21,049 bases of DNA from JBFWML01 sp050251635 (lineage in GTDB: Bacteria > Campylobacterota > Campylobacteria > Campylobacterales > SZUA-545). A program made the translations under genes and the position numbers. The stretch is taken from NCBI GenBank assembly GCA_050251635.1, contig JBFWML010000038.1, positions 1 through 21,049 on the forward strand, given 5' to 3'. Shown here in pieces: positions 12,492 to 20,853 of this stretch. The notes under the pieces are model-generated. The model made no database searches. It worked only from the letters and a program-made list of their open reading frames with translations, and had not been told where the DNA came from. Each line of letters begins with the position of its first letter. The stretch's first letter is position 1.

Positions 12492-13903
12492 ACCGCGAAC
12501 AGCTCAAGCGCGTTATTGTCCGCCGGATTTTGATCGCGTTTGCGCTCTTTTTGCTGGCCATTACGGCGGTGGTGCTTTACAGCTTCCGGCAGTTTACGAT
12601 CGCCAACGTTCAGGAAAAATCGGTGGCCGTGGGCGAGCTGGTGCTGGCCGGACTGACCGCCCATATGCGCAACGGCACCATGGACGAACGGGGCTATTTT
12701 CTTTCGGAAATTGCGCAGATGCAGGGGGTTGGGGATTTGTGGGTGGTGCGCTCCGAGTCGGTCAACCGCCAGTTTGGCGCGCCGATCGATACCGCCTTCG
12801 AGCGGACGGCCGATGCGATCGACCGGGCGGTTTTTGCCGAGGGCAAGGAGCGTTTTGAGCTGGATGAGTTTGGCACATCGACCGCCCGGGTCAGCATCCC
12901 CTATGTTGCCCGCAGCGACGCGCACTTAAACTGTCTTGCCTGCCACCATGTGCCCGAAGGAACGGTTCTGGGGATTCTCAATGTGCAAAGCCCCATCGAT
13001 CACTCCCGTCAGGAGGCGCTGCTTTACGGACTGCTGGTGGCGCTCTTGACGCTGCTGTTTGTGGGGGTGATGATTTTCGGTTCGATCCGCCTGACCGATC
13101 GCTTTGTGATCCGGCCGCTGCACAAGCTGGTCGCACTGGTCGAAACGGGCCTTGGAACTAAAAAACCCATTGAGGACAGCCAGTTTAGGACGGCGGATTT
13201 CGCGGCGGCGGCTTCGCAGTTTAACCGGATGCTGGCCGAAGTGGACGAAAAACAGGGTCAGCTCGAAAGCCTCAACAACGAGATCGAGGAGACGCTGCGC
13301 GAGACCATCTTCACGCTGGCCACCGTGGGCGAGCGCAAATGCGAGGAGACGGGAAACCATGTGCGGCGCGTGCAGCACTATTGCCAAAAGCTCGGTCAGC
13401 TGGCCGGACTGCCCCAAAGCGACGTCGAGCTGCTCAAGACCGCCTCCGCGCTGCACGATATCGGCAAGGTGGCTATCTCCGAAACGGTGCTTAAAAAACC
13501 CGCGCGGCTGGATGAGCGGGAGTATTCGGTAGTCAAACAACACGCGCATCTGGGCTATGAGATGCTTCGTCACTCCAACCGCGACGTGATGCGCGCGGCG
13601 GCCGTGATCGCGGGGCAGCACCACGAACGTTTCGACGGCCGGGGGTATCCGGCGGGTCTGGCGGGGGAGGCTATTCATATTTTTGGTAGAATTGCCGCCA
13701 TCGCCGACGTTTTTGACGCGCTCATTAGCGATCGCTGCTATAAAAAAGCGTGGCACAAGGCGCAAATTTATCAGCTTTTTTTAGACGAACGGGGCAAACA
13801 GTTCGATCCGGCGCTGACCGATATTTTTCTGGCCCACTTCGATGACTTCGTCGAGATCAGCCAAACCTACCGCGACGATAATTTTCACAACAAGGATTCG
13901 TAA
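12488..13903 (+). CDS. Heme-c sensor HD-GYP c-di-GMP phosphodiesterase
   Basis: A 471-aa membrane protein with TM1 (about 13-35), a periplasmic domain carrying C149-L-A-C152-H153 then GTVLGILNVQSPI, TM2 (about 178-200), a HAMP-like linker and coiled coil, and a C-terminal HD-GYP domain (about 290-460). Catalytic marks are H323-D324 in LHDIGKVAI, HHERFDGRGYP starting at H378, and IAAIADVFDAL. HD-GYP enzymes hydrolyse c-di-GMP to pGpG or GMP using a bi- or trinuclear iron or manganese site. The periplasmic domain has the same layout as the upstream cyclase (CxxCH followed by GTVLGxxxxxxS), so the two opposed enzymes probably read the same cue. ATG 12488 overlaps the cyclase stop, implying coupled synthesis. 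SerS starts immediately after the stop. Confidence 0.9.
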   Translation: MNREQLKRVIVRRILIAFALFLLAITAVVLYSFRQFTIANVQEKSVAVGELVLAGLTAHMRNGTMDERGYFLSEIAQMQGVGDLWVVRSESVNRQFGAPIDTAFERTADAIDRAVFAEGKERFELDEFGTSTARVSIPYVARSDAHLNCLACHHVPEGTVLGILNVQSPIDHSRQEALLYGLLVALLTLLFVGVMIFGSIRLTDRFVIRPLHKLVALVETGLGTKKPIEDSQFRTADFAAAASQFNRMLAEVDEKQGQLESLNNEIEETLRETIFTLATVGERKCEETGNHVRRVQHYCQKLGQLAGLPQSDVELLKTASALHDIGKVAISETVLKKPARLDEREYSVVKQHAHLGYEMLRHSNRDVMRAAAVIAGQHHERFDGRGYPAGLAGEAIHIFGRIAAIADVFDALISDRCYKKAWHKAQIYQLFLDERGKQFDPALTDIFLAHFDDFVEISQTYRDDNFHNKDS

Positions 13904-15166
13904 GTGATCGACCTCAAGCTTCTCGAACAGGATTTAGAGACCTTTCTTTCGCGGCTCAAGGGACGCGGCACCTCCCCCGAAATTCTCGAAACCCTCAAAA
14001 ATCAGGCCCAGTCGGCCAAGGCCCTGCGCCGCACGCTGGAGGAGAAGCAGGCGCTGCAAAACAAGCTGAGCAAGGAGTTTGGCCAGATAAAAGCCCAAGG
14101 GGGCGACGTTGCCGCCCTGCAAGCTCAAGTGAGCGCCAACAAAGCGGCTATCGGTGCCGATCAAGAGGCGCTGCGCATTGCCGAAAGCGCTCTGGAGGCC
14201 TTGGCGCTGAGCATTCCCAACCTGCCCGATCAGGACGTCCCCGTCGGCAAGGACGAAAACGACAACGTCGAGCTTAAGCGGGTTTTGACGCCGAGGGTTT
14301 TTGAGTTTGAACCCAAGCCCCACTACGAACTGGGCACGCAGCAGGGCTGGCTGGATTTTGAGCGCGGCGCAAAAATTTCCGGTAGCCGCTTTACGGTCAT
14401 GCGCGGTCTCGCGGCGCGGCTTGAGCGCGCTTTGATTGCCTATATGCTCGACTTTAACCGTTCGCGCGGTTTTGAAGAGGTGTGGGTTCCGGTGCTCATC
14501 AACCGCAAATCCCTGACAGCAACGGGTCAGCTGCCCAAATTCGAAGAGGACCTCTATCTGGCTGAAAACGCGGAGATGACCGAAAACGATCTGTTCTTGG
14601 CGCCCACCGCCGAAGTGCCGCTGGTCAATCTTTATCGCGACGAAATTTTGCCCCTTGAAGCGCTCCCGGTGAAGCTGACCGCATACACCTCCTGTTTTCG
14701 CAAAGAGGCGGGCAGCGCCGGACGCGACACCCGTGGCATGATCCGCCAGCATCAGTTCGACAAGGTCGAGCTGGTGGCCTTGAGCGTGCCCGAAGAGTCC
14801 GATCGGCTCTTTGAAGAGATGGTTGCCTGCGCATCGGATTTGCTCACAAGCCTCGAACTGCCCCACCGCCTGCTGCAGCTATGCACCGGGGATATGGGCT
14901 TTTCGGCGGCGCGAACGATCGACTTGGAGGTTTGGATTCCCAGCGAAAGCCGCTACCGCGAGATCAGCTCCGTTTCCAACACCCGCGATTTCCAGCCGCG
15001 CCGCGCCAAAATCCGCTACAAGAGCGACAAGGGCAACAAGCTGGTCCACGCCCTGAACGGCTCCAGCCTTGCGGTGGGCCGTACTTTGATCGCCCTGATG
15101 GAAAACAATCAGCAGGCCGACGGCACCATCCGCGTGCCCGCCGTCCTCGAACCCTATCTCAAATAA
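13904..15166 (+). CDS. serS: Seryl-tRNA synthetase
   Basis: Class II aminoacyl-tRNA synthetase charging tRNA-Ser. The 420-aa length is typical. An N-terminal antiparallel coiled-coil arm (about 1-110, for example LKALRRTLEEKQALQNKLSK-like helices) contacts the long variable arm of tRNA-Ser. The catalytic core has motif 2 as C264-F-R-K-E-AGSAGRDTRGMIRQHQF, the substrate-binding TAEVPLVN and SSVSNTRDFQPRRAKIRYK, and motif 3 LNGSSLAVGRTLIALMEN. GTG 13904 directly follows the HD-GYP stop TAA, and AAGGA (13892-13896) lies 7 nt upstream. The gene after it, pflB, is the same neighbour as in C. jejuni (from memory). Confidence 0.97.
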   Translation: MIDLKLLEQDLETFLSRLKGRGTSPEILETLKNQAQSAKALRRTLEEKQALQNKLSKEFGQIKAQGGDVAALQAQVSANKAAIGADQEALRIAESALEALALSIPNLPDQDVPVGKDENDNVELKRVLTPRVFEFEPKPHYELGTQQGWLDFERGAKISGSRFTVMRGLAARLERALIAYMLDFNRSRGFEEVWVPVLINRKSLTATGQLPKFEEDLYLAENAEMTENDLFLAPTAEVPLVNLYRDEILPLEALPVKLTAYTSCFRKEAGSAGRDTRGMIRQHQFDKVELVALSVPEESDRLFEEMVACASDLLTSLELPHRLLQLCTGDMGFSAARTIDLEVWIPSESRYREISSVSNTRDFQPRRAKIRYKSDKGNKLVHALNGSSLAVGRTLIALMENNQQADGTIRVPAVLEPYLK

Positions 15167-15175
15167 GGCGCAAAT

Positions 15176-17566
15176 GTGGCGGAAGAATCGCATCCGTTAG
15201 ATGATGACGTTGTCATTCTCAAGGAGGACGAAAGGGGCGATCGCCCCCTTTCCTCCCCCGACGATGCGCAAGCCAAACCCGCCGCAACAGGCCTGAAACT
15301 CAAGGCCGAACAAGCCGCTCATTTTGTGCGCAAACCGGTGGTGCTGGGCGTGCTGGTCGCGCTTTTGCTGCTGAGTGTTTTCGCGCTGCTCTCGACTCTG
15401 GTGGAGGAACCGGCGCAGCCGGCCTACACCCAGGCACCCCTCAAACCCGAAGAGGCGCTAGAACCCGCGATCGATGAGCGCAGCCTGATCGAAGCCCACC
15501 TGCGCAGCGGGACGATAGAAGATCTCATCGCCAAGGCGGCGCTCTTTTATGCCGGCGGCGAGGTCTCCAAGGCACTTGATCTCTATGAGGAGGTGGCGCT
15601 TTTTAGCGAGTCGCTCTCGTGGTACAACCTGGGTGTCGCCCGCATGAAAAAGGGTGAGTTTGCCCCGGCGATGGAGGCCTTTGAGGCGGCCTTGGCCCAC
15701 AGCGAGCACCGGACCGTTGCGGCCATCAACGCTGCGGTCTGTGCCCTTCACCTGCAGAATGAAACCGCCTTTCGCCGCTACGTGCAGCTGGCGCGCGCCC
15801 ATCTGCAAGAGGAGGTCAAAGCGCCGCTTTATAGCTACTACTACACCCTGATTAACTACTACGCCGATCGTCCCTTTCACGCCCTTGTCGGCGCGGCGGC
15901 TCCTTCGGTGGACTATCTTGGACCCGGTCAACGTTTAATCGCCGCCAAACTGCACCTGATGTTCGACAACCCCCACGGTTCGATCGAGGAGCTTGAACGC
16001 CTAAACGACCCCAAGCACCTCTTTGCTCTGGGACTGCTCTATGCGCGCTCCGGAGCCTATGATCAAGCCGGCGATCGGCTCCAAAAGGCGATCAGCGCAG
16101 GCATCGAGCCCCAAAAAGCCCGTTCGGCGCTTTTGCTGGTGCATCTGAAAAACGGCTTTTTTAGAGACGCTTCCGCTTTGATCGACGAAATGAGCGGCGC
16201 AGGGCAAAATCCGCTGGCCTACCCTATCCGCACCAAACTCAAAGAGCGGCTTTTCGACGTGGATTTGGCCCAGCGCTACTTTGCCGAGCATCTTTTGGTG
16301 GATGAGCAGGTCTTTTTGCAGGCGCTCTTTTACCACACCCCCTATTTGATGATCGAGCCGGACAAGACGGTGACGGAGATTCGCAAGGGGCAGCTGGCCC
16401 TGAGCGAAGGGGAGATTGCCCATGCGGCGGAGTTTCTAGCCGGAAGCCAGCAGATGTCCAGCGTCAATACGCGCATCACGCTGGCGGTGAAGCTGGCCAC
16501 CAACAACCGTCTGCTTCAGGCCAACGACGTTCTGGCCCAAACGGAACGGAACTTCAAAAACAGCGATACGCTTCAGTACAACCTGGGTCTAAGCTACGCG
16601 CAGCTGGGCAACTTCACCAAGGCCTACGAACACTTCAGACGCGCCTATTTTCTCAACTACCGCAATATCCGCGCCGGGGTTTATGCCGCCATGATGGCCG
16701 ACCACGCCGGAGCCGACGAGGAGCGGCTCGTGGGCGAGCTGTCCGAGCATCTGTTGCCGCTCAAGGATGAGGAGTCGCAGTTTCATCTGGCGCTGCTGAG
16801 TTTTTACGGCAACAACACCCAGGCCACCGCCCAGTGGCTCGAACGCAAGGAGCGCGGCAGCGAAACGCGCTATCTGCTGCTCGATCTCTTTGCCGCCGAC
16901 CGGATCAACCGTGTGGATGAACTCAGGCGCGCTTCGGCGCGCTTGGTCCGGCAGCATCCCAAAGATCTGCTCATTGCCATGCTCAATCTCTACGTGGACC
17001 ACAAGGACAAGCCCATCAAGCAGTTTGCCTTTGATGCGCAGCAGTTTATGGCCAGCCGCCGTTTTGACTTTGAAGGGCTCTACTACGGCCCGCCGGTGAT
17101 TCGTGACCTTTATATCAAGCTGGGCCTTATCACCGGTAATCTGCCGCAAATTCGAACCCTGCTGCTTGAACGGCTCTCCCTGGAGCGCGGAGAAGTGCGC
17201 CATTTGATGCGATCGCTCGGACTGACGGATATTTATCTGCAAAACCATGAAGAGGCCTACACCATCTTTAACACGCTCATCGACGAGATGGGGCTAAGGG
17301 ACAGCGACACCCTGCTGCATGCGGCCATCGCCTCGATCGGGGCCGGACACAAGGAAAACGCCATCGCCCTTTTGCAGCTGGCCAAGCAGATCGACGGCAA
17401 AAACAGCGAAGCGCGCTACGGTCTGGGGCTTTTGTATCAGGAGATCGGTAATGCTAAGGGCGCGGCAATTGAGTATTCGCTGATGAAGGCGGGGCGATAC
17501 GAATCGCGCTATTTCGATTTTGACATCCGCCCCGTGGATGACCCCGAGGCGATGGGCGGACGGTAG
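15176..17566 (+). CDS. pflB: TPR flagellar-motor protein PflB (motor disk scaffold)
   Basis: A 796-aa bitopic protein with a charged cytoplasmic N terminus (1-53), one membrane helix (about 54-76, VVLGVLVALLLLSVFALLSTLV) and a long periplasmic region of TPR-like helical repeats, for example LYEEVALFSESLSWYNLGVA, PAMEAFEAALAHSEH and LQYNLGLSYAQLGNFTKAYEHF. In C. jejuni the gene after serS (Cj0390) is pflB, whose product helps build the enlarged motor disks that recruit and hold stators at wide radius; length, topology and position all agree. I therefore call it PflB, from synteny and architecture, not alignment. The start is GTG 15176 with AAGG 7 nt upstream; an ATG at 15174 is out of frame. 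The stop is 2 nt from the end of the convergent minus-strand gene. Confidence 0.75.
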   Translation: MAEESHPLDDDVVILKEDERGDRPLSSPDDAQAKPAATGLKLKAEQAAHFVRKPVVLGVLVALLLLSVFALLSTLVEEPAQPAYTQAPLKPEEALEPAIDERSLIEAHLRSGTIEDLIAKAALFYAGGEVSKALDLYEEVALFSESLSWYNLGVARMKKGEFAPAMEAFEAALAHSEHRTVAAINAAVCALHLQNETAFRRYVQLARAHLQEEVKAPLYSYYYTLINYYADRPFHALVGAAAPSVDYLGPGQRLIAAKLHLMFDNPHGSIEELERLNDPKHLFALGLLYARSGAYDQAGDRLQKAISAGIEPQKARSALLLVHLKNGFFRDASALIDEMSGAGQNPLAYPIRTKLKERLFDVDLAQRYFAEHLLVDEQVFLQALFYHTPYLMIEPDKTVTEIRKGQLALSEGEIAHAAEFLAGSQQMSSVNTRITLAVKLATNNRLLQANDVLAQTERNFKNSDTLQYNLGLSYAQLGNFTKAYEHFRRAYFLNYRNIRAGVYAAMMADHAGADEERLVGELSEHLLPLKDEESQFHLALLSFYGNNTQATAQWLERKERGSETRYLLLDLFAADRINRVDELRRASARLVRQHPKDLLIAMLNLYVDHKDKPIKQFAFDAQQFMASRRFDFEGLYYGPPVIRDLYIKLGLITGNLPQIRTLLLERLSLERGEVRHLMRSLGLTDIYLQNHEEAYTIFNTLIDEMGLRDSDTLLHAAIASIGAGHKENAIALLQLAKQIDGKNSEARYGLGLLYQEIGNAKGAAIEYSLMKAGRYESRYFDFDIRPVDDPEAMGGR

Positions 17567-17568
17567 GT

Positions 17569-17931
17569 TTAGTAGGCGGAGTGAACCTGAATGCACATCA
17601 CGCGGAAACGGTTGCCTTTAAACTCCACGTTGTGCAGACCGGTCGAGAAGTCAAAGGCGTAGGCGCCGTCGATATCAAACTGATCGGCCGTCCAGTACAC
17701 ATCCTCCACGTAGGGGCGCTCGCCGCCGCTGCCACGATAGGATTTGTAATAGGCGTTCTTCATGGTCTTGAGCTCGGGAATATGGGCATCTAGACCCCGG
17801 CAGTACGCCACCGCGCGGTCCCAATCCATTTTTTCGGCGGCCTCGTGAAGCCTGAGCACATCGTTTTGTGCCGGGGCGGCCCAAAGCGATGCCGCCACTG
17901 TCAAAGGGATAAGCCATGCGCTCTTTTTCAT
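17569..17931 (-). CDS. Small secreted DUF1566/Lcl-C-like protein
   Basis: A 120-aa protein with a signal peptide (MKKSAWLIPLTVAASLWA before APAQND). The mature region reads MDWDRAVAYCRGLD, IPELKTMKNAYY, VYWTADQFDIDGAYAFDFSTG and NRFRVMCIQ. This order (W-x-x-A-x-x-Y-C, an L/I-P-x-L-K block, YW-[ST], a DFxTG strand and RVxC) is that of the DUF1566/Lcl C-type-lectin-like fold, in a minimal, one-domain form with two likely disulfide cysteines. The role is unknown; such domains bind surface ligands in some proteins. AAAGGA, overlapping the leuA stop, precedes ATG 17931, so it is probably the last gene of the ftsH-pssA-leuA transcript. It ends 2 nt from pflB. Confidence 0.65.
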   Translation of the reverse strand: MKKSAWLIPLTVAASLWAAPAQNDVLRLHEAAEKMDWDRAVAYCRGLDAHIPELKTMKNAYYKSYRGSGGERPYVEDVYWTADQFDIDGAYAFDFSTGLHNVEFKGNRFRVMCIQVHSAY

Positions 17932-17941
17932 TGCGGTTCCT

Positions 17942-19489
17942 TTAGATTTGCATCCGATCGAACTTCTGCAAACGATCCTTCATGCTCAGATAGCTGTTTA
18001 ACGAATTGAGATAAGCCTGCGCCGAGGCCATCATGGTATCGAGGTTGAGGCCGTGGCCCATGACGGCGGGTTTCTCTTCGTCAAAAACCACCTTGACCAC
18101 CACGCGGGCCAGTGCGTCTTTGCCTTCACTAAGGGCCTCGACTTTGTAGTCGATCAGCCGGCCCGAAAAGCCGCTGACGCGATCGACCGCTTTGAAAACC
18201 GCGTCGATCGTGCCGTTTCCGATGGCCGCATCGGTAAACTCTTCACCGTTTTGACGACGGATGGTAACCGCGCAGGAGGGTACACCGGCGCTGCAGTCGG
18301 TCAACTGCATCTTGATCAGTTCAAACTCAGCGGGCGCGTTGAGACTTTCGTTGGTAATGAGCGATCGGATATCGTCATCGTAAATGGTTTTTTTCTTATC
18401 GGCCAGCTGTTTAAACTGCTCAAAGGCCTTGGCAAAGGCCGCCTCATCCAGCACAATGCCCAACTCTTTGAGTTTCTGTTTGAAAGCGTGACTGCCCGAG
18501 AGCTTGCCCAGCGTCAGCGTGTTGCGATCGAGGCCGATATCCTCAGCCCGCATGATCTCGTAGGTCTCCCGGTATTTGAGCACGCCGTCTTGATGGATGC
18601 CGCTTTCATGGGCAAAAGCGTTCTTGCCCACAATGGCCTTGTTCGGCTGGGGTTCGATGCCGCAGATGTTGGCCACAAGCCGGCTGGCGGCATAGATTTC
18701 ACGGGTGTTGATGCGGGTATCCGCGCCGCCGAAGAGATCCTTGCGGGTTTTGAGCGTCATCACAATCTCTTCGAGCGCCGCATTGCCCGCGCGCTCCCCC
18801 AGACCGTTGATGGTGCACTCCACCTGCCCCGCGCCGCCCAGAATCGCGGAGAGCGAGTTGGAGGTGGCAAGACCCAGATCGTTGTGGCAATGCACGGAGA
18901 TCACCGCGCGATCGCCCACAAAATCGACCACCTCTTTAACAAACCGCTGGTAATCGTGGGGCACGGCGTAACCGACCGTATCGGGCAGGTTGATCGTTTT
19001 GGCGCCGGCCTTGATCACCGCGTCGATAATCTCCTTGAGAAAACCCATTTCGCTGCGCGTGGCATCTTCGCAGCTGAACTCAACATCCTTGACCAGACTC
19101 GCCGCCAGACCAACCGCTTCGACGGCCCGCTTGATCACCTCGTCGGGCTTCATGCGGAGTTTGTACTCCATGTGGATGGGGCTGGTGGCGATAAAGGTGT
19201 GAATCCGGTTTGATTTCGCCTTGGCCAGCGCCTCGGCGGCGCGGCGAATATCCTTTTCGGCGGCGCGGGCGAGCGAACAGACGGTGCTAGAGGTAATCTC
19301 GGCGGCAATCTGACTCACGGCGTCAAAGTCGCCGGGGCTGGCCACGGCAAAACCCGCCTCAATCACGTCGATGCCCAGCTTTTCGAGCTGATGGGCGATG
19401 CGAACCTTTTCGGCGGTGGTCATCGAAGCGCCCGGGGACTGCTCTCCGTCGCGCAGCGTGGTGTCGAAAATCTTAATAATGCGGCTCAT
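17942..19489 (-). CDS. leuA: 2-isopropylmalate synthase
   Basis: First committed enzyme of leucine synthesis, condensing acetyl-CoA with 2-oxoisovalerate. The 515-aa protein has an N-terminal HMGL-like TIM barrel with D9-T-T-L-R-D14-GEQSPGASM, ELxCEDATR-like FSCEDATRSE, H200-C-H202-ND and GLGERAGNA, followed by linker subdomains and a C-terminal regulatory LeuA domain (about 390-505) that normally binds leucine for feedback inhibition. All metal ligands expected in the barrel are present. ATG 19489 overlaps the pssA stop by ATGA, and AAAAGG lies upstream inside pssA. Pairing leuA directly with a phospholipid gene is an operon merger; no leuB, leuC or leuD is in the window. Homocitrate or citramalate synthase are less likely given length and motifs. 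Confidence 0.94.
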   Translation of the reverse strand: MSRIIKIFDTTLRDGEQSPGASMTTAEKVRIAHQLEKLGIDVIEAGFAVASPGDFDAVSQIAAEITSSTVCSLARAAEKDIRRAAEALAKAKSNRIHTFIATSPIHMEYKLRMKPDEVIKRAVEAVGLAASLVKDVEFSCEDATRSEMGFLKEIIDAVIKAGAKTINLPDTVGYAVPHDYQRFVKEVVDFVGDRAVISVHCHNDLGLATSNSLSAILGGAGQVECTINGLGERAGNAALEEIVMTLKTRKDLFGGADTRINTREIYAASRLVANICGIEPQPNKAIVGKNAFAHESGIHQDGVLKYRETYEIMRAEDIGLDRNTLTLGKLSGSHAFKQKLKELGIVLDEAAFAKAFEQFKQLADKKKTIYDDDIRSLITNESLNAPAEFELIKMQLTDCSAGVPSCAVTIRRQNGEEFTDAAIGNGTIDAVFKAVDRVSGFSGRLIDYKVEALSEGKDALARVVVKVVFDEEKPAVMGHGLNLDTMMASAQAYLNSLNSYLSMKDRLQKFDRMQI

Positions 19490-20211
19490 TCGGTTACCTT
19501 TTTAGTTTTGCGGGACATGGCCCAAAGAGCCCGTGCCGGTCCGGCCGCCACATACAAAAATGCAACCGCCGGCAAAAACAGCATCGGGTAGAGATAAAAA
19601 AGCGACAACAACACAATTAAGGTTACCAGATTTTTGAGAAAGTAGTTTTTTCTAAAGTCGATCTGCTTAAAGCTGGGATAACGGATATTGCTCACCATCA
19701 AGACCGAAGTCGCCGCAGCCAGCAAAAGCAAAAGCACCGCAAAGACGCCCTTGTCGGGATGGGCCAGAAAAAGCATCGTCGAACTGACCACAAACAGGGC
19801 AGCGGCGGGAATGGGCAGGCCGATAAAAACGTTCGGCTCCGTGCTGGCGCTGATGATATTAAACCGCGCCAGCCGCACCGCGCCGAAAATGACAAACAGC
19901 GCCGTCACCAGAATGCCGAATTTTCCAAACTGGCTTCCCACGGCAAAATAGAGAATAAAGGCCGGCGTCACGCCAAAGGCGATCACGTCGGCAAGAGAAT
20001 CGAACTCCTTGCCGAACTGGCTGGTTGTCTTGGTCAGGCGCGCCACACGGCCGTCCAGGGCATCAAAAACCGCCGAAACGACCACCAGCCAGAAGGCGCG
20101 TTCGAAGTCGCCGTTTACCGATGCCACGATTGCCAGGATCGCCAAAAAGATGCTGCCCGCCGTAAAGAGGTTGGGCAGCAGATAGGCCATTTTAAAACGC
20201 GGTGCTTCCAT
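19486..20211 (-). CDS. pssA: CDP-diacylglycerol--serine O-phosphatidyltransferase
   Basis: Inner-membrane enzyme that makes phosphatidylserine from CDP-diacylglycerol (the CdsA product) and serine. The 241-aa protein has about eight hydrophobic segments and a perfect CDP-alcohol phosphotransferase motif: D53-G54-x2-A57-R58-x8-G67-x3-D71-x3-D75, within DALDGRVARLTKTTSQFGKEFDSLAD. This is the type II (integral membrane) PssA found in Gram-positives and Campylobacterota, not the E. coli type. ATG 20209-20211 overlaps the stop of the upstream Psd-related gene by one base (TAATG). It overlaps leuA downstream. In C. jejuni the order ftsH - psd-related - pssA is the same (from memory). Confidence 0.94.
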   Translation of the reverse strand: MEAPRFKMAYLLPNLFTAGSIFLAILAIVASVNGDFERAFWLVVVSAVFDALDGRVARLTKTTSQFGKEFDSLADVIAFGVTPAFILYFAVGSQFGKFGILVTALFVIFGAVRLARFNIISASTEPNVFIGLPIPAAALFVVSSTMLFLAHPDKGVFAVLLLLLAAATSVLMVSNIRYPSFKQIDFRKNYFLKNLVTLIVLLSLFYLYPMLFLPAVAFLYVAAGPARALWAMSRKTKKVTE

Positions 20212-20840
20212 TATCCGTTCATCCTTGCAAAACCAATTACGCTCTCGCCGGCATTGACGCGATCGCCAACCGCCAGACGCAACTCAACCTCCGCCGGCAG
20301 CAGCAGCGTGATGCGCCCGCCGTGGAAAAAACCCAGCCGCTGCCCCAGATAAAAGCGATCGCCGGCACCGTATAGGACCGGGGTTGCCACCTCGGGCGAA
20401 AGAATCAACTCCACCGCCTCCATGCCCGAAGCGGGGCGGATGAGGAGATGATCGCGCTGGGAGAGACGATCAAGGGGCGATCCGAAAACCGCCGCCAAAC
20501 CGCCCTTTCGGCGCACCTGTTCAATCCGGCCCTGCAAAGGCATGCGCAGAAGATGGGTGTCCAGCGGCGCATTCAAGATACGGACCGATACGCCCTCTTC
20601 CCTTAGGGCGATCTCTTCGATTTTGCCGTCCGCCGGGGCAATAATGGTAAAGGCGTCCTGTTCCTGCGGGATTCGTTCGGGGTTTCTAAAAAAGTAAGCT
20701 GCCGCCGCGCCTGTCAAGACAAAAAGAAACGCGAGGCGATACCACCCCGCCGCCAAGGCAACAACAACCGCGATTGCCAGCGCGATGAGAATACCCCAAC
20801 CCTCCGTGGCTACGATCTGAGTCGTCGTTTTGCCTGTCAC
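20211..20840 (-). CDS. Phosphatidylserine decarboxylase-related membrane protein, catalytic Ser absent
   Basis: A 209-aa protein with N-terminal membrane segments (about 12-50, ending YFFRNPER), then a Psd-like beta-rich domain: APADGKIEE (D71), LNAPLDTHLLRMPLQGRIE (H96), SQRDHLLI, and a C-terminal block LGQRLGFFHGGRITLLLPAEVE and GDRVNAGESVIGFA. Short-form Psd enzymes self-cleave at a Gly-Ser in the motif xFGSRxDxxLP to create the pyruvoyl cofactor; here the aligned pair is G174-G175, so the serine is missing. By the standard mechanism it should not mature. C. jejuni has a gene annotated as Psd-related in the same ftsH-pssA slot and a separate true psd (from memory). GTG 20840 has AAAGGA 7 nt upstream. 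Confidence 0.8.
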   Translation of the reverse strand: MTGKTTTQIVATEGWGILIALAIAVVVALAAGWYRLAFLFVLTGAAAAYFFRNPERIPQEQDAFTIIAPADGKIEEIALREEGVSVRILNAPLDTHLLRMPLQGRIEQVRRKGGLAAVFGSPLDRLSQRDHLLIRPASGMEAVELILSPEVATPVLYGAGDRFYLGQRLGFFHGGRITLLLPAEVELRLAVGDRVNAGESVIGFARMNG

Positions 20841-20853
20841 GGTGTTTCCTTTC

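Noticed and set aside
18053..19213. A 386-codon plus-strand frame opposite leuA.
   Set aside because: Antisense to a clear leuA with all catalytic motifs; composition is typical of a shadow frame.
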